A stretch of DNA of 64,000 bases from Neoechinorhynchus agilis (Eukaryota > Acanthocephala): NCBI GenBank assembly GCA_051530055.1, contig JBMGUZ010000007.1, positions 1-64,000 of the forward strand, written 5' to 3'. The translations under genes were made by a program, and so were the position numbers. This document shows positions 1-9,330 of this stretch, one piece after another. The notes under the pieces are model-generated. The model was given only the letters and a program-made list of their open reading frames with translations. It did no database searches and was not told the origin of the DNA. Positions within the stretch are counted from its first letter, which is position 1, and each line of letters starts with the position of its first letter.

Positions 1-620
1 TAGGAAGCAAGGTGTTCCACATATGGTGGTCCCATGGATCTCTGCGCAACCGATCAGATACAAATTGGCAAGAGTCAGGTCGATGTACATCAGAGCATTT
101 CGGTACTGTTCGGATGAGGTACTACTGAAATATGAATTAAATTGGATCTACAACAAAGAGAACTCCAACGGAGTGCACGAGGGTATCGTCTCCATATTAG
201 GAAGGGCAGGACTCTGAAAGGAATACTCCGACCGAAGAATGAAGATCTTCCAGCTGGATGTGTCCTCGAATTGCAGTCTGCCATATGTGGGACAAACGAA
301 CAATCTAAAAAGAAGGATTGCTGAACACAGAAGAGCAGCTATCGAGAATTCTGATGTGAGCTCCGCAATAGTGTCCCACATCAATGACAATGGGCATGAG
401 ATCAATTTTGACGGCGTCGAAGTTCTTGCGAGGATTGATGTAAGGCGCGACAGAGTGACCATGGAAGCCATCATGATCCAGCAAACAGATACTTTTGTTG
501 GCAACAAAGCTAACTATAAACTCAATCTATGAGTCCCACCGGATAAACTAATTGATAATGTTTCTTTTAAATTGTAGATCTGACTGAAGAAGGCCAACGA
601 AAAGGCCGAAAATTTTCAAT
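1..620 (+). mobile_element. Penelope-like element, 3' end with GIY-YIG endonuclease
   Basis: Residues encoded at 239-532 show a GIY-YIG nuclease core: YVGQTNNLKRRIAEHRR, then a basic/acidic stretch and a late Glu (TMEAIMIQQ). The preceding stretch (142-238) reads in another frame and resembles the linker between reverse transcriptase and nuclease of Penelope-like elements (GRTLKGIL, KNEDLP), so the copy is frame-broken and its 5' part lies outside the window. The tail near 580-615, with a repeated 'gaaggcc...aaggccgaaaat' pattern, is typical of the 3' ends of such elements. Family assignment is by motif only. Confidence 0.65.
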
Positions 621-689
621 ATAAATCTATTTCTGAGTGAATGTCGCTAATTGAAATTGAAACAATAATGATTAATTTCTTTACAATAA

Positions 690-877
690 GGGAACAGTGT
701 TGAATGCATTTTTGAAATCACATTTCAAGATCACGCTCGGCTTTGAGTTTTCGGTGATGAACGTGCGGAGTGAATTAGCAATCGCCCCTGTGCCACAAGG
801 TGTACAGCAGCCCAACTGAGTCGGGCGATGCAGTATCCCTACTTTTTCCGTGGTCCTTTTATTTAAAATTTTTGCCG
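690..877 (-). mobile_element. Fragment of restriction-like-endonuclease non-LTR element (RT part)
   Basis: Nearly identical to 33740-33935 in the left palindrome arm, where the minus strand encodes a reverse-transcriptase motif (LKCDFKNAFNTV). Only about 190 bp are kept, ending where the kinase duplication begins. Confidence 0.6.
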
Positions 878-2672
878 TTTAAAAAACGGCACTAGTGAAC
901 TTTTCACTGATATATTTTTATCTTCAGAATCGGTTATCCCCCCAATCGATTCCTTGAACGATTATTGTTCCGCTTCTCCTTTCTTGAGTAACACAAATTC
1001 TGGATCCTCCTGATATCGTGCAAACTCAATTCAGTAGGTTACCCGCTTTGTAAAGGAATCATCAATTTAAATGCCACGTTTTCGCTGTGCTTCTTGATTA
1101 TTGACCTTTGGCGTCTTCGCTGTACTGCACCATGGCGCTTGGTCATTGTGCTGAACATCGATGAAGTTGCCAATTTCCAATAAATCTCACATTCAAAAAA
1201 AACTCTGTTAAAAATAGCTAATTAATTTTATTATAATAACGCGACGTATAGTTCCTTGACCCAACAATTTTATCGTCTTTAAACTCTATTAATAATTTTT
1301 ACATGAACGACAAAATTTCTCTGCTTTTTTTTGAAGAATAAAAACTTTTTGCAGTCATGGCAACGAATCAACTAAAGCTGACTTTCTACTTGTTTGTTAG
1401 CTTCACCTCACAGAGATCATCTGATGTCAATGATTCCAAATGAAGTTCGTGATTGGAGGCTTTTTGTGAGCTTCGACAGCTTTTACACTTACGCTAGCAT
1501 GTATTTTCGCCATAAATTCAATAAACCTTCGCCGTCTCCAAATTTCGACACCAGTGATATTGTCCTTCAAACGACCATTGGTCGAGGTGCTTTTGGTTTA
1601 GTCGCTGTTGGTACCAAAGATCACGACCACTTTGCCGTCAAAATTTTTGAGAAGAAATATCTTGTCCATACGAGGCAAACGAAGCGAACCATCTACGAAA
1701 AAGCAATGCTAAGCAGTATATTTCATTCAAATATTGTCGACTTCTTGGGATCCTATAAGGACAGTGGCCATTTGTACATTGTAATGAAGTTAATTCCGAC
1801 CGGTGATTTGTACGAACATTTGCGTTCAAAACGAAGATTTAATGAAGACGAAAGTAGATTGATTATAGCACAGATTGTTCTCGTCTTCGATTACTTGCAT
1901 CGAATTAATGTTACTCATAGGGATATCAAAGCTGAGAATATTTTGGTAGAAGACAGTGGCTATGTCAAAGTAACGGACTTCGGATTCGCTAAATTCCTGA
2001 ATGAGAGAGCAATAACTATTTGTGGAACTCCAGAATACATGGCCCCAGAAGTTTCCGGACGACTTGGATATACAACAAGTTGCGATTGGTGGTCTCTTGG
2101 CGTTTTGTCCTACGAGCTCAATGCAGGTTACACACCGTTTGTGGCATCAGATGGAATGAGGATCATGGCTAAAGCTCAATCCGGGAGGTTTAAAGTTCCT
2201 GAACATTTCTCATCCGAGCTCAAGGATCTCGTCGTCGGACTTTTGAAAATTAATCCAGATAGGCGATATGGATGCGGAAAAGGTGGAATCGATCAGATGA
2301 AAGCTCATAAATTCTTTAAAGTGATTGACTGGTGGAATCTGTTCCAACGAAAGGTTGCCATGATCTATAAACCTGCTATTAATCTGACCGGAAACAAACC
2401 GAAGTCACCGCTCGTCTCCTTGAAAAATCCACCTATTGACCCATACGGTAGCTTATTTGACGAATTTTAGCCAATAAAACTTTATATTGTTTTCCGATTG
2501 TGCGATGGGCTAAGGTTTCTTATTCAAAAAGACTCTGTACTCCTTCCAGACTATTTTTTACAAATAATATTCACTTGTTTGCATAAACTCGCTGAATTTG
2601 CGATTTCTTTAAAGAATATCAAGGAGCTCGAACAGAGGAGAACCACTTGTAACCTTCCTGTGCTTTGAAAAT
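878..2672. repeat. Direct duplication, kinase segment, copy 1
   Basis: Matches 7536-9330 at a constant offset of 6658 with only scattered substitutions, covering about 500 bp upstream of the kinase, the whole gene and about 200 bp downstream. Both ends of the match are sharp. Confidence 0.9.
1424..2470 (+). CDS. PKA catalytic-subunit-like Ser/Thr kinase (AGC family), copy 1
   Basis: 348 aa, close to the 351 aa of vertebrate PKA-C, in one uninterrupted exon. Catalytic residues sit one position after their PKA-C counterparts: glycine loop GRGAFG at 53-58, Lys73, Glu92, catalytic Asp167 in HRDIKAEN, DFG Asp185, activation-loop Thr198 in TICGTPEYMAPE. The C-terminus FDEF resembles the PKA FTEF motif. 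It is therefore predicted to be an active cytosolic kinase, although HRDIKAEN and the first glycine loop residues deviate from the PKA consensus. The start is the first ATG in frame; upstream codons are open but lack ATG. An AATAAA lies 3 nt after the stop (2473-2478). The lack of introns suggests a retrogene (inference). A second copy at 8082-9128 differs at 6 residues. Confidence 0.9.
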   Translation: MSMIPNEVRDWRLFVSFDSFYTYASMYFRHKFNKPSPSPNFDTSDIVLQTTIGRGAFGLVAVGTKDHDHFAVKIFEKKYLVHTRQTKRTIYEKAMLSSIFHSNIVDFLGSYKDSGHLYIVMKLIPTGDLYEHLRSKRRFNEDESRLIIAQIVLVFDYLHRINVTHRDIKAENILVEDSGYVKVTDFGFAKFLNERAITICGTPEYMAPEVSGRLGYTTSCDWWSLGVLSYELNAGYTPFVASDGMRIMAKAQSGRFKVPEHFSSELKDLVVGLLKINPDRRYGCGKGGIDQMKAHKFFKVIDWWNLFQRKVAMIYKPAINLTGNKPKSPLVSLKNPPIDPYGSLFDEF

Positions 2673-3497
2673 GGCCACAATTCTATTATCGCCATTTTCG
2701 ACTTAGAAAAATCGCGACATGCAAATTGTGATAAGTTTAAGCGAATGGTTTTTATTTGCTTTACTTGCATTCGGTATCGTTGATGATTGGAGTAAATGTT
2801 CGAGCTGTAAGCGTTAAAGTGAGGATCTCCACCTCAATACCATCATTCTGCTCAAAACAGCATTTCGGGAAGGATATATTAGCATAGTTATAAACAATGA
2901 CAAGAATTGAAATAACAAAGCTCTAGCAGTTGTTCCGAAGTATCCTTCGCCGCAAATTTTTGCTCATTCCTGATTATATCTGAGGTATCCAATCCTTTGT
3001 GACATCGTCGAGGATAACCTATTTACTAATCGATAATGTTATTTCTAAAATTAATATAATCTTATTGTTAGAATGACAATATTTTGGCAGTGTTACTCTG
3101 TTCTTTGCAAAATATTATTTTGCATGACTTATTCATGCTAACCTCAATCTTGAGAGTCTAAAGGTAAGAGCTTTTAGTTTAAGTAAGAAACCTCGAAAAG
3201 AGTTATTTTGTTGCCGAAGATCCTTCTTGATGTTTCAAAATTCAGCGATCCTAACTCAGGATTAGCTTTCAGTTTTATTAAAAGTATAGAGAAACACAAG
3301 AGTCGTTTAGTGGAAAAATCACTGATTTATCATTGTTTAAAAGCAGATTAGTCATTGATAAAATATTGCTTATGGTATTACGTTAACTTTTAGTTATAAT
3401 ATCAACTATCTCAGCCTTCTTTTGATAAGAACACATCATCCGCATAGATCAAAGGATGAACGAATTTGTGTGAAACTTGGGGCGAACCAGGAGTGAA
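2673..3497. other. No recognisable gene; unique to cassette copy 1
   Basis: AT-rich sequence without a convincing reading frame. It occupies the place that a LINE (9331-12585) occupies in the second cassette. Confidence 0.5.
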
Positions 3498-4259
3498 TGG
3501 AAGGATTCGATGATGAGTTCTTATATGGTAGATACGAAAAGAAAGTTGTGAAGTAAGGAGCTTGTATCTCCTGTTAGGAAAGAGGGAGGCTACGAGTGGT
3601 GAATTAAAAATTCCTTTGAGGAGACGTATTCTCGGGTTAAAGGGATTTTTGGACTGTTGATGGGGAGGAATAATAGAGTGAATGTCGAGGAAAAGGAGTT
3701 GACCACTAGGAAAAATTTGCTGGCGGTTGTGTGCATCAACGATGACAGGATCTGCAACGGGAGGATTCCGGTATACCAGTAATAAAAATGTTAAGATTTT
3801 TGCCTCTGATGGAGGACTGCATGGTACGATGGGTCGAATTCAGAGCGGCGAGGAATGATGGGCGAGGGTTCCTGAACCCCGGGCATGACTTAGATAATGC
3901 GAAGTGTCCTGTTTGTTCGCATTTAGAGCAGCTCTCAACTGATCTAGGAAAATTCGCGATGCGGTGGTTTTGTGATCGATTCGGGCAAATGATTGCGTTT
4001 TTATCGCATTTTTGAAATCAGCGTCCACATTGTTGGTAAGTCTAACATCGTGGAAAATGATAATAATCATTATGAGTGACCTAATTTGAATGAAAGTAAC
4101 TACTAACAGTCAGTGCATCCCGCAATGGACGTAAATTCGTATTTTGGATAATTTCAACACCGTCCACATTGAAATTGTTTGAGATAAACCCAAAGAGTTG
4201 CTGGTCGGAGCTCACTGATTTGATCCACACTCTATCGTCGACACGTGACTTATAGTACA

Positions 4260-4434
4260 GATTTAGTATTGCGGAAGGAAATTACCGAAACATTGATTAT
4301 GCCAGTAAAATATGCGTTAGCCAATCAGAATAAAAGTTAGATTTTAAAAAAGTTCTGAGTAACTATGGCTACTATTGTTAAAAAGTGTAAGCTGAATAAG
4401 AAGATAACCCTTCAGCTAGCCAACCTTCCTCCCA
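4260..4434 (+). promoter_or_regulatory. Shared promoter block of the cysteine-rich family (gene A)
   Basis: About 175 bp upstream of the ATG is conserved in front of all four family members, although flanks and coding parts have diverged. It contains a CCAAT box (4321-4325) in the context gttagccaatcagaataaaa. An upstream ATG here (4364) opens a frame overlapping the gene; gene B lacks that ATG, so it is not a fixed feature. Confidence 0.6.
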
Positions 4435-4746
4435 ATGTCAGCGTTCAGAAGCAACCTCTTTCTTATCATCGCCATCGTCTTCAGCATCGCCATTCTTGAG
4501 TCATACGCTCAAGACAAATGCTCGTGTGCTGCCAAATGTCAGGAAAGGTCAAAAAAGTGGAATAAAGTTGACCAAACTCCAAAAAATATCGATGCATGCA
4601 AACAGGCCTGTGCGATTAAGTGCAAAGATTCAAAGGATGGGAATGTGGATTTCACGGCGGAGCCAGAGCTGTATTACTTCAATGTCGATGAAATTGAATA
4701 TTTACCCGGAGAAAAGGGTTCACGGCACCACGGCAAGAAGCATTAA
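4435..4746 (+). CDS. Small secreted cysteine-rich protein A
   Basis: 103 aa with an N-terminal hydrophobic segment (MSAFRSNLFLIIAIVFSIAI) expected to act as a signal peptide. The mature part has six cysteines spaced C-x-C-x3-C, then about 20 residues, then C-x3-C-x3-C, followed by the invariant family stretch SKDGNVDFTAEPEL and a basic His/Lys tail. I do not recognise the family. Secretion is inferred; the target or role is unknown. An AATAAA signal is at 4776-4781. Nearly identical to gene C (13524-13856) and clearly paralogous to B and D. Confidence 0.75.
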   Translation: MSAFRSNLFLIIAIVFSIAILESYAQDKCSCAAKCQERSKKWNKVDQTPKNIDACKQACAIKCKDSKDGNVDFTAEPELYYFNVDEIEYLPGEKGSRHHGKKH

Positions 4747-4859
4747 AGATCCACAGATCCGTGTAATCTTAACTGAATAAAAGAATGATCTAAATTTTAG
4801 CTACTTAATGTTTGGGAGAAAATACCATTAGGGATTCATCCACAATATGCTCTAGATTA

Positions 4860-5616
4860 AAACACATTTTCATTACTAAGAATCAAATTCTTTGACGTTT
4901 AAGTACCGTGATCGTTTAGTATAACGAGCTGCAAGCGATAAAGTACGATTAAATGGGACGTCTTTTATGTTTAGCCAAAGTTATATTCATTTCAAGTATC
5001 AAACTCTTCAGGAACGCATGGCATCGGCTAAAACAGACAGTTCGTAGAATATGGACACCGCTTAATTATTGAAAATGTCGGTAGATGGTATTTTTAAGTT
5101 TATCTGTGTGTTTATTTCCGAACGCAGAAATCGTTAAGGCATTAATAATTATACAGTCTTATTTGCATGCAAGGGTATTTATTAAACTGCCAATCACGTG
5201 AAGAATGACTAAACCTTCAGTATTAATGGCCGTTTTTTATTTGTTAAATTTCAAGTTTTAAAGTTTCCTCTAAGAAATGTTCACCTTAATATGTTTCAAT
5301 GACGAAGATCGGAAATAACGAAAATAAAGAAACTGAATATCTCTATAGCTTAGTAGTATAGCACATCGCATTCGACTAAAGTACTAAATAAGATGAAGCA
5401 AGACGCAAAGTCAGCTATAAGAATTTTAATAAAATTTATTGAATGTTATATATTAACAGCTGTCGATTTTGTATTAAAATGGGCCAAGGTTGGCTATAAT
5501 CACAGTAAAACAAAACATTTAAAATTTTTGAACGTTCATAATATCTTCATTAATGGCATTTATTGTTGTGAAATTAGGAAAACCAAAGTTAAAAATCAAG
5601 TTGTCGAAACCGGTAG
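4860..5616. other. Spacer without a supported gene
   Basis: AT-rich. A 75-codon open frame at 5393-5620 has no recognisable domain or signal and is probably chance. Confidence 0.4.
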
Positions 5617-5701
5617 GTAGCTTTGCCGTAAAGCCAAAGCTGGGATTAGGAGCATTGGTCCACTTGACCACCCCAGCTAAACTGCGGAATGTACAAACTC
5701 T
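5617..5701 (+). other. Structured non-coding block, candidate RNA or retroposon remnant
   Basis: Two overlapping hairpins can be read: AGCTTTG (5619-5625) with CAAAGCT (5635-5641), and AGCTGGG (5638-5644) with CCCAGCT (5672-5678) enclosing TGGTC/GACCA (5656-5660 / 5666-5670). The next 16 nt (5686-5701) are identical to 24982-24997 in the hammerhead-bearing retroposon, suggesting kinship. No tRNA or spliceosomal RNA match is apparent. Confidence 0.35.
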
Positions 5702-5779
5702 AAATCGTTGGGATGTGTACCCATAATTCAGCCGCGTGTTGTAAAATCCTCATCTTACACCAATCGATAAAAAATATGG

Positions 5780-5935
5780 CTTATTGCCTAATCAAACCAC
5801 AAACTTAAAAAATATGTTTTAGCCAATCAGAATAAAAGTTAGATTACCGAAATTTTTTAGTTACCACGGCTACTATTGTTAAAAAATGTAAGCTGAATAA
5901 GAAGGAAACCCTTCAGCTAGCCAACCTTCCTCCCA
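5780..5935 (+). promoter_or_regulatory. Shared promoter block (gene B)
   Basis: Family promoter with CCAAT at 5823-5827 and the same sequence up to the ATG; its distal end is shorter than in A, C and D. Confidence 0.5.
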
Positions 5936-6286
5936 ATGTCAGCGTTCATAACCCTTCAACACCTCATGCTGATCATCGCCATCGTTCTCGGTCTCTCCAC
6001 CTTTGTATCATCCTTCAAAGACCGCTGTCATTGCATCGGTAAATGTCACGACAGGTACCAAACGTGGAATAAAGCTGATCGAACTACAGAAAATTTCGAA
6101 GCATGCTACCGAGCCTGTTGGAAGAAATGCAAAGGTTCAAAGGATGGAAATGTGGATTTCACTGCGGAGCCCGAGCTGTTCAATTTTGGTGTCGATGAAT
6201 TTGAGTATTTTGCCGGAGAAAAGGATTTATTCCCAGTACATAAACGGAAGGGTTCGAGACGTAACCGCAAGAAGCCTAAGCATTGA
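5936..6286 (+). CDS. Small secreted cysteine-rich protein B
   Basis: 116 aa, diverged paralogue of A. A hydrophobic leader (MSAFITLQHLMLIIAIVLGL) is followed by the same six-cysteine pattern and the shared SKDGNVDFTAEPEL stretch. The C-terminus is longer and strongly basic (KRKGSRRNRKKPKH). The leader matches gene D rather than A/C, giving two subfamilies (A/C and B/D). AATAAA follows about 30 nt after the stop. Function unknown; secretion inferred. Confidence 0.75.
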   Translation: MSAFITLQHLMLIIAIVLGLSTFVSSFKDRCHCIGKCHDRYQTWNKADRTTENFEACYRACWKKCKGSKDGNVDFTAEPELFNFGVDEFEYFAGEKDLFPVHKRKGSRRNRKKPKH

Positions 6287-6329
6287 AGATTCACAGATTC
6301 ATGTAATTTAAGTAAATAAAAGAATGAAC

Positions 6330-6890
6330 TAAATTTGAGCTACTGTGATGTTTCTTATAAAATAGCATCAGATATTGAAAGACAATAAGTTGTAGAATTC
6401 CAATACTTTTTTCGTTTAAACGTTTAACATTTTTATGTTTACGCGCTGCGATTTATGAATGTATTGTTTTGCGAACGATGTATTTATTTATTTAAATTCC
6501 GCTTACACACATTAACAATTAATTAATGGACACATGGATCGAGCGCTGGAAATTTTTCTCGGAATGCTTCTTCTTGAAGCCCAATTTAAATATATCTGCC
6601 ATTAGAAAATAAGCGTGTTAAGACTTAAACAATAAGTCTAATTATATACTCCGGTACCTCATTAATCGACATGTTGATATTCCGTCTCAGATAGTTGATA
6701 GTCCGCTCCATCACTGATCTATAGTCCGCTTTTATCGGAATCTTTATCTGATATTATCCTAGAAAAGCAGAGCCCAAATTCACACACTTACAGAAGCTAA
6801 GTTTAAGATAAAAAACACGGTTTTGTTACAAATAACTTATTTCGTGTGAAATACTACTTGATTTTCGAGCTGCATGATTGATTAGGTTTT
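6330..6890. other. No gene seen
   Basis: AT-rich spacer between gene B and a transposon remnant. Confidence 0.4.
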
Positions 6891-6899
6891 GTTTTCGAA

Positions 6900-7535
6900 A
6901 ATAGACACTTGGGAGAGGGCTGCTGTAATGACAAAAGGAAAAATCTTTATTTCAGAGCTTTCGTCGTCTTTCTCAGGAATCTACAAAAAGCGTATAGAGT
7001 TGTGAAGTGTGCGTTAAATTAGCGACATCGAAGTCGAAAATTCGCTTCGTCTGTTGAGCAGTTTTTGGGCTTTACCGAACTGATGCCCAGAACGCTCTAT
7101 CTCGCTCATTGTCTGAAGAAACACCTTCCCCTTTGTAATTATCCGGGACATAAGAAGTGCTTCGGCGATAGTTCCATGGGGTTCTTGGCCACATATCTAA
7201 CTCGCTTCGATTGTTTTCTCCGCCGCTGCTCATGATTTTGCGTCCGGATTCAGTGCATTGCGAACATTGACTCAAAAGGGCAGGTCAGTTTTCTCGATGT
7301 AGATGATCCCTCGATAGTCATTGGGCAAACATAGTTCGCTCATTATCTCTTGGACCACGAATCTTCGAGTGTAAATCAAATCTTATCGGTTATTTGTGTC
7401 CACTGATTTCCCTGGGCCCGACGCTGGACTTGTTTCCGGCGGTTCATGATGTCCAGTTCTCGTCAGTGTTCGTTTAAATGTAGGCTCGCTTCTCCGTGGA
7501 CATTCCGGACATCCATTCTCGATCGTAGCAGCAAC
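6900..7535 (-). mobile_element. Penelope-like or related retroelement remnant
   Basis: The 6940-7050 part, read on the minus strand, shares a terminal motif (a tract ending in 'gctctgaaataaagat') with copies at 34540-34640 and 34680-34770. Minus-strand open pieces at 7072-7275 and 7383-7565 give no clear domain. It abuts the second kinase duplication exactly. Confidence 0.4.
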
Positions 7536-9330
7536 TTTAAAAAACGGCACTAGTGAACTTTTCACTGATATATTTTTATCTTCAGAATCGGTTATCCCCC
7601 CAATCGATTCCTTGAACGATTATTGTTCCGCTTCTCCTTTCTTGAGTAACACAAATTCTGGATCCTCCTGATATCGTGCAAACTCAATTCAGTAGGTTAC
7701 CCGCTTTGTAAAGGAATCATCAATTTAAATGCCACGTTTTCGCTGTGCTTCTTGTTTATTGACCTTTGGCGTCTTCGCTGTATTGCACCATGGCGCTTGG
7801 TCATTGTGCTGAACATCGATGAAGTTGCCAATTTCCAATAAATCTCACATTCAAAAAAAACTCTGTTAAAAATAGCTAATTAATTTTATTATAATAACGC
7901 GACGTATAGTTCCTTGACCCAACAATTTTATCGTCTTTAAACTCTATTAATAATTTTTACATGAACGACAAAATTTCTCTGCTTTTTTTTGAAGAATAAA
8001 AACTTTTTGCAGTCATGGCAACGAATCAACTAAAGCTGACTTTCTACTTGTTTGTTAGCTTCACCTCACAGAGATCATCTGATGTCAATGATTCCAAATG
8101 AAGTTCGTGATTGGAGGCTTTTTGTGAGCTTCGACAGCTTTTACACTTACGCTAGCATGTATTTTCGCCATAAATTCAATAAACCTTCGCCGTCTCCAAA
8201 TTTCGACACCAGTGATATTGTCCTTCAAACGACCATTGGTCGAGGTGCTTTTGGTTTAGTCGCTGTTGGTACCAAAGATCACGACCACTTTGCCGTCAAA
8301 ATTTTTGAGAAGAAATATCTTGTCCATACGAGGCAAACGAAGCGAACCATCTACGAAAAAGCAATGCTAAGCAGTATATTTCATTCAAATATTGTCGACT
8401 TCTTGGGATCCTATAAGGACAGTGGCCATTTGTACATTGTAATGAAGTTAATTCCGACCGGTGATTTGTACGAACATTTGCGTTCAAAACGAAGATTTAA
8501 TGAAGACGAAAGTAGATTGATTATAGCACAGATTGTTCTCGTCTTCGATTACTTGCATCGAATTAATGTTACTCATAGGGATATCAAAGCTGAGAATATT
8601 TTGGTAGAAGACAGTGGCTATGTCAAAGTAACGGACTTCGGATTCGCTAAATTCCTGAATGAGAGAGCAATAACTATTTGTGGAACTCCAGAATACATGG
8701 CCCCAGAAGTTTCCGGACGACTTGGATATTCAACAAGTTGCGATTGGTGGTCTCTTGGCGTTTTGTCCTACGAGCTCAATGCAGGTTACACACCGTTTGT
8801 GGCATCAGATGGAATGAGGATCATGGCTAAAGCTCAATCCGGGAGGTTTAAAGTTCCTGAACATTTCTCATCGGAGCTCAAGGATCTCGTCGTCGGACTT
8901 TTGAAAATTAATCCAGATAGGCGATATGGATGCGGAAAAGGTGGAATCGATCAGATGAAAGCTCATAAATTCTTTAAAGTGATTGACTGGTGGAATCTGT
9001 TCCAACGAAAGCTTGCCATGATCTATAAACCTGCTATTAATCCGACCGAAAACAAACCGAAGTCACCGCCCGTCTCCTTGAAAAATCCACCTAGTGACCC
9101 ATACGGTAGCTTATTTGACGAATTTTAGCCAATAAAACTTTATATTGTTTTCCGGTTGTCCGATGGGCTAAGGTTTCTTATTCAAAAAGACTCTGTACTC
9201 CTTCCAGACTATTTTTTACAAATAATATTCACTTGTTTGCATAAACTCGCTGAATTTGCGATTTCTTTAAAGAATATCAAGGAGCTCGAACAGAGGAGAA
9301 CCACTTGTAACCTTCCTGTGCTTTGAAAAT
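7536..9330. repeat. Direct duplication, kinase segment, copy 2
   Basis: Counterpart of 878-2672. Confidence 0.9.
8082..9128 (+). CDS. PKA catalytic-subunit-like Ser/Thr kinase, copy 2
   Basis: 348 aa, intronless, with all catalytic residues kept as in copy 1. The six differences are one in the loop after APE (Thr to Ser) and five in the last 40 residues (V/L, L/P, G/E, L/P, I/S), so change is concentrated in the C-terminal tail that in PKA wraps the small lobe. The ATG start matches copy 1. Both copies keep an open frame, so the duplication is recent or both are under selection; a synonymous/non-synonymous count is needed to separate these. Confidence 0.9.
   Translation: MSMIPNEVRDWRLFVSFDSFYTYASMYFRHKFNKPSPSPNFDTSDIVLQTTIGRGAFGLVAVGTKDHDHFAVKIFEKKYLVHTRQTKRTIYEKAMLSSIFHSNIVDFLGSYKDSGHLYIVMKLIPTGDLYEHLRSKRRFNEDESRLIIAQIVLVFDYLHRINVTHRDIKAENILVEDSGYVKVTDFGFAKFLNERAITICGTPEYMAPEVSGRLGYSTSCDWWSLGVLSYELNAGYTPFVASDGMRIMAKAQSGRFKVPEHFSSELKDLVVGLLKINPDRRYGCGKGGIDQMKAHKFFKVIDWWNLFQRKLAMIYKPAINPTENKPKSPPVSLKNPPSDPYGSLFDEF

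Larger units (their letters stand above)
3498..4858. repeat. Direct duplication, cysteine-rich segment, copy 1
   Basis: Matches 12586-13968. The first about 290 bp are 5' LINE sequence, and the rest is spacer plus a cysteine-rich gene. Main length differences are in the gene itself: two codons lost near the signal peptide of copy 2 and nine codons extra near its C-terminus. Confidence 0.88.

Noticed and set aside
1357-1443. Upstream ATG before the kinase
   Set aside because: Out of frame with the kinase and ends after 28 codons; at most a short upstream frame.
3788-4015. 75-codon frame from ATG, repeated at 12877-13104
   Set aside because: Conserved only because it lies in the duplicated cassette, with no domain; an antisense frame of equal length exists.
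5346-5400. tRNA-like start (agcttagtagtatagca)
   Set aside because: Resembles a D-arm, but no T-arm (ggttcgaatcc type) or closing acceptor stem follows.
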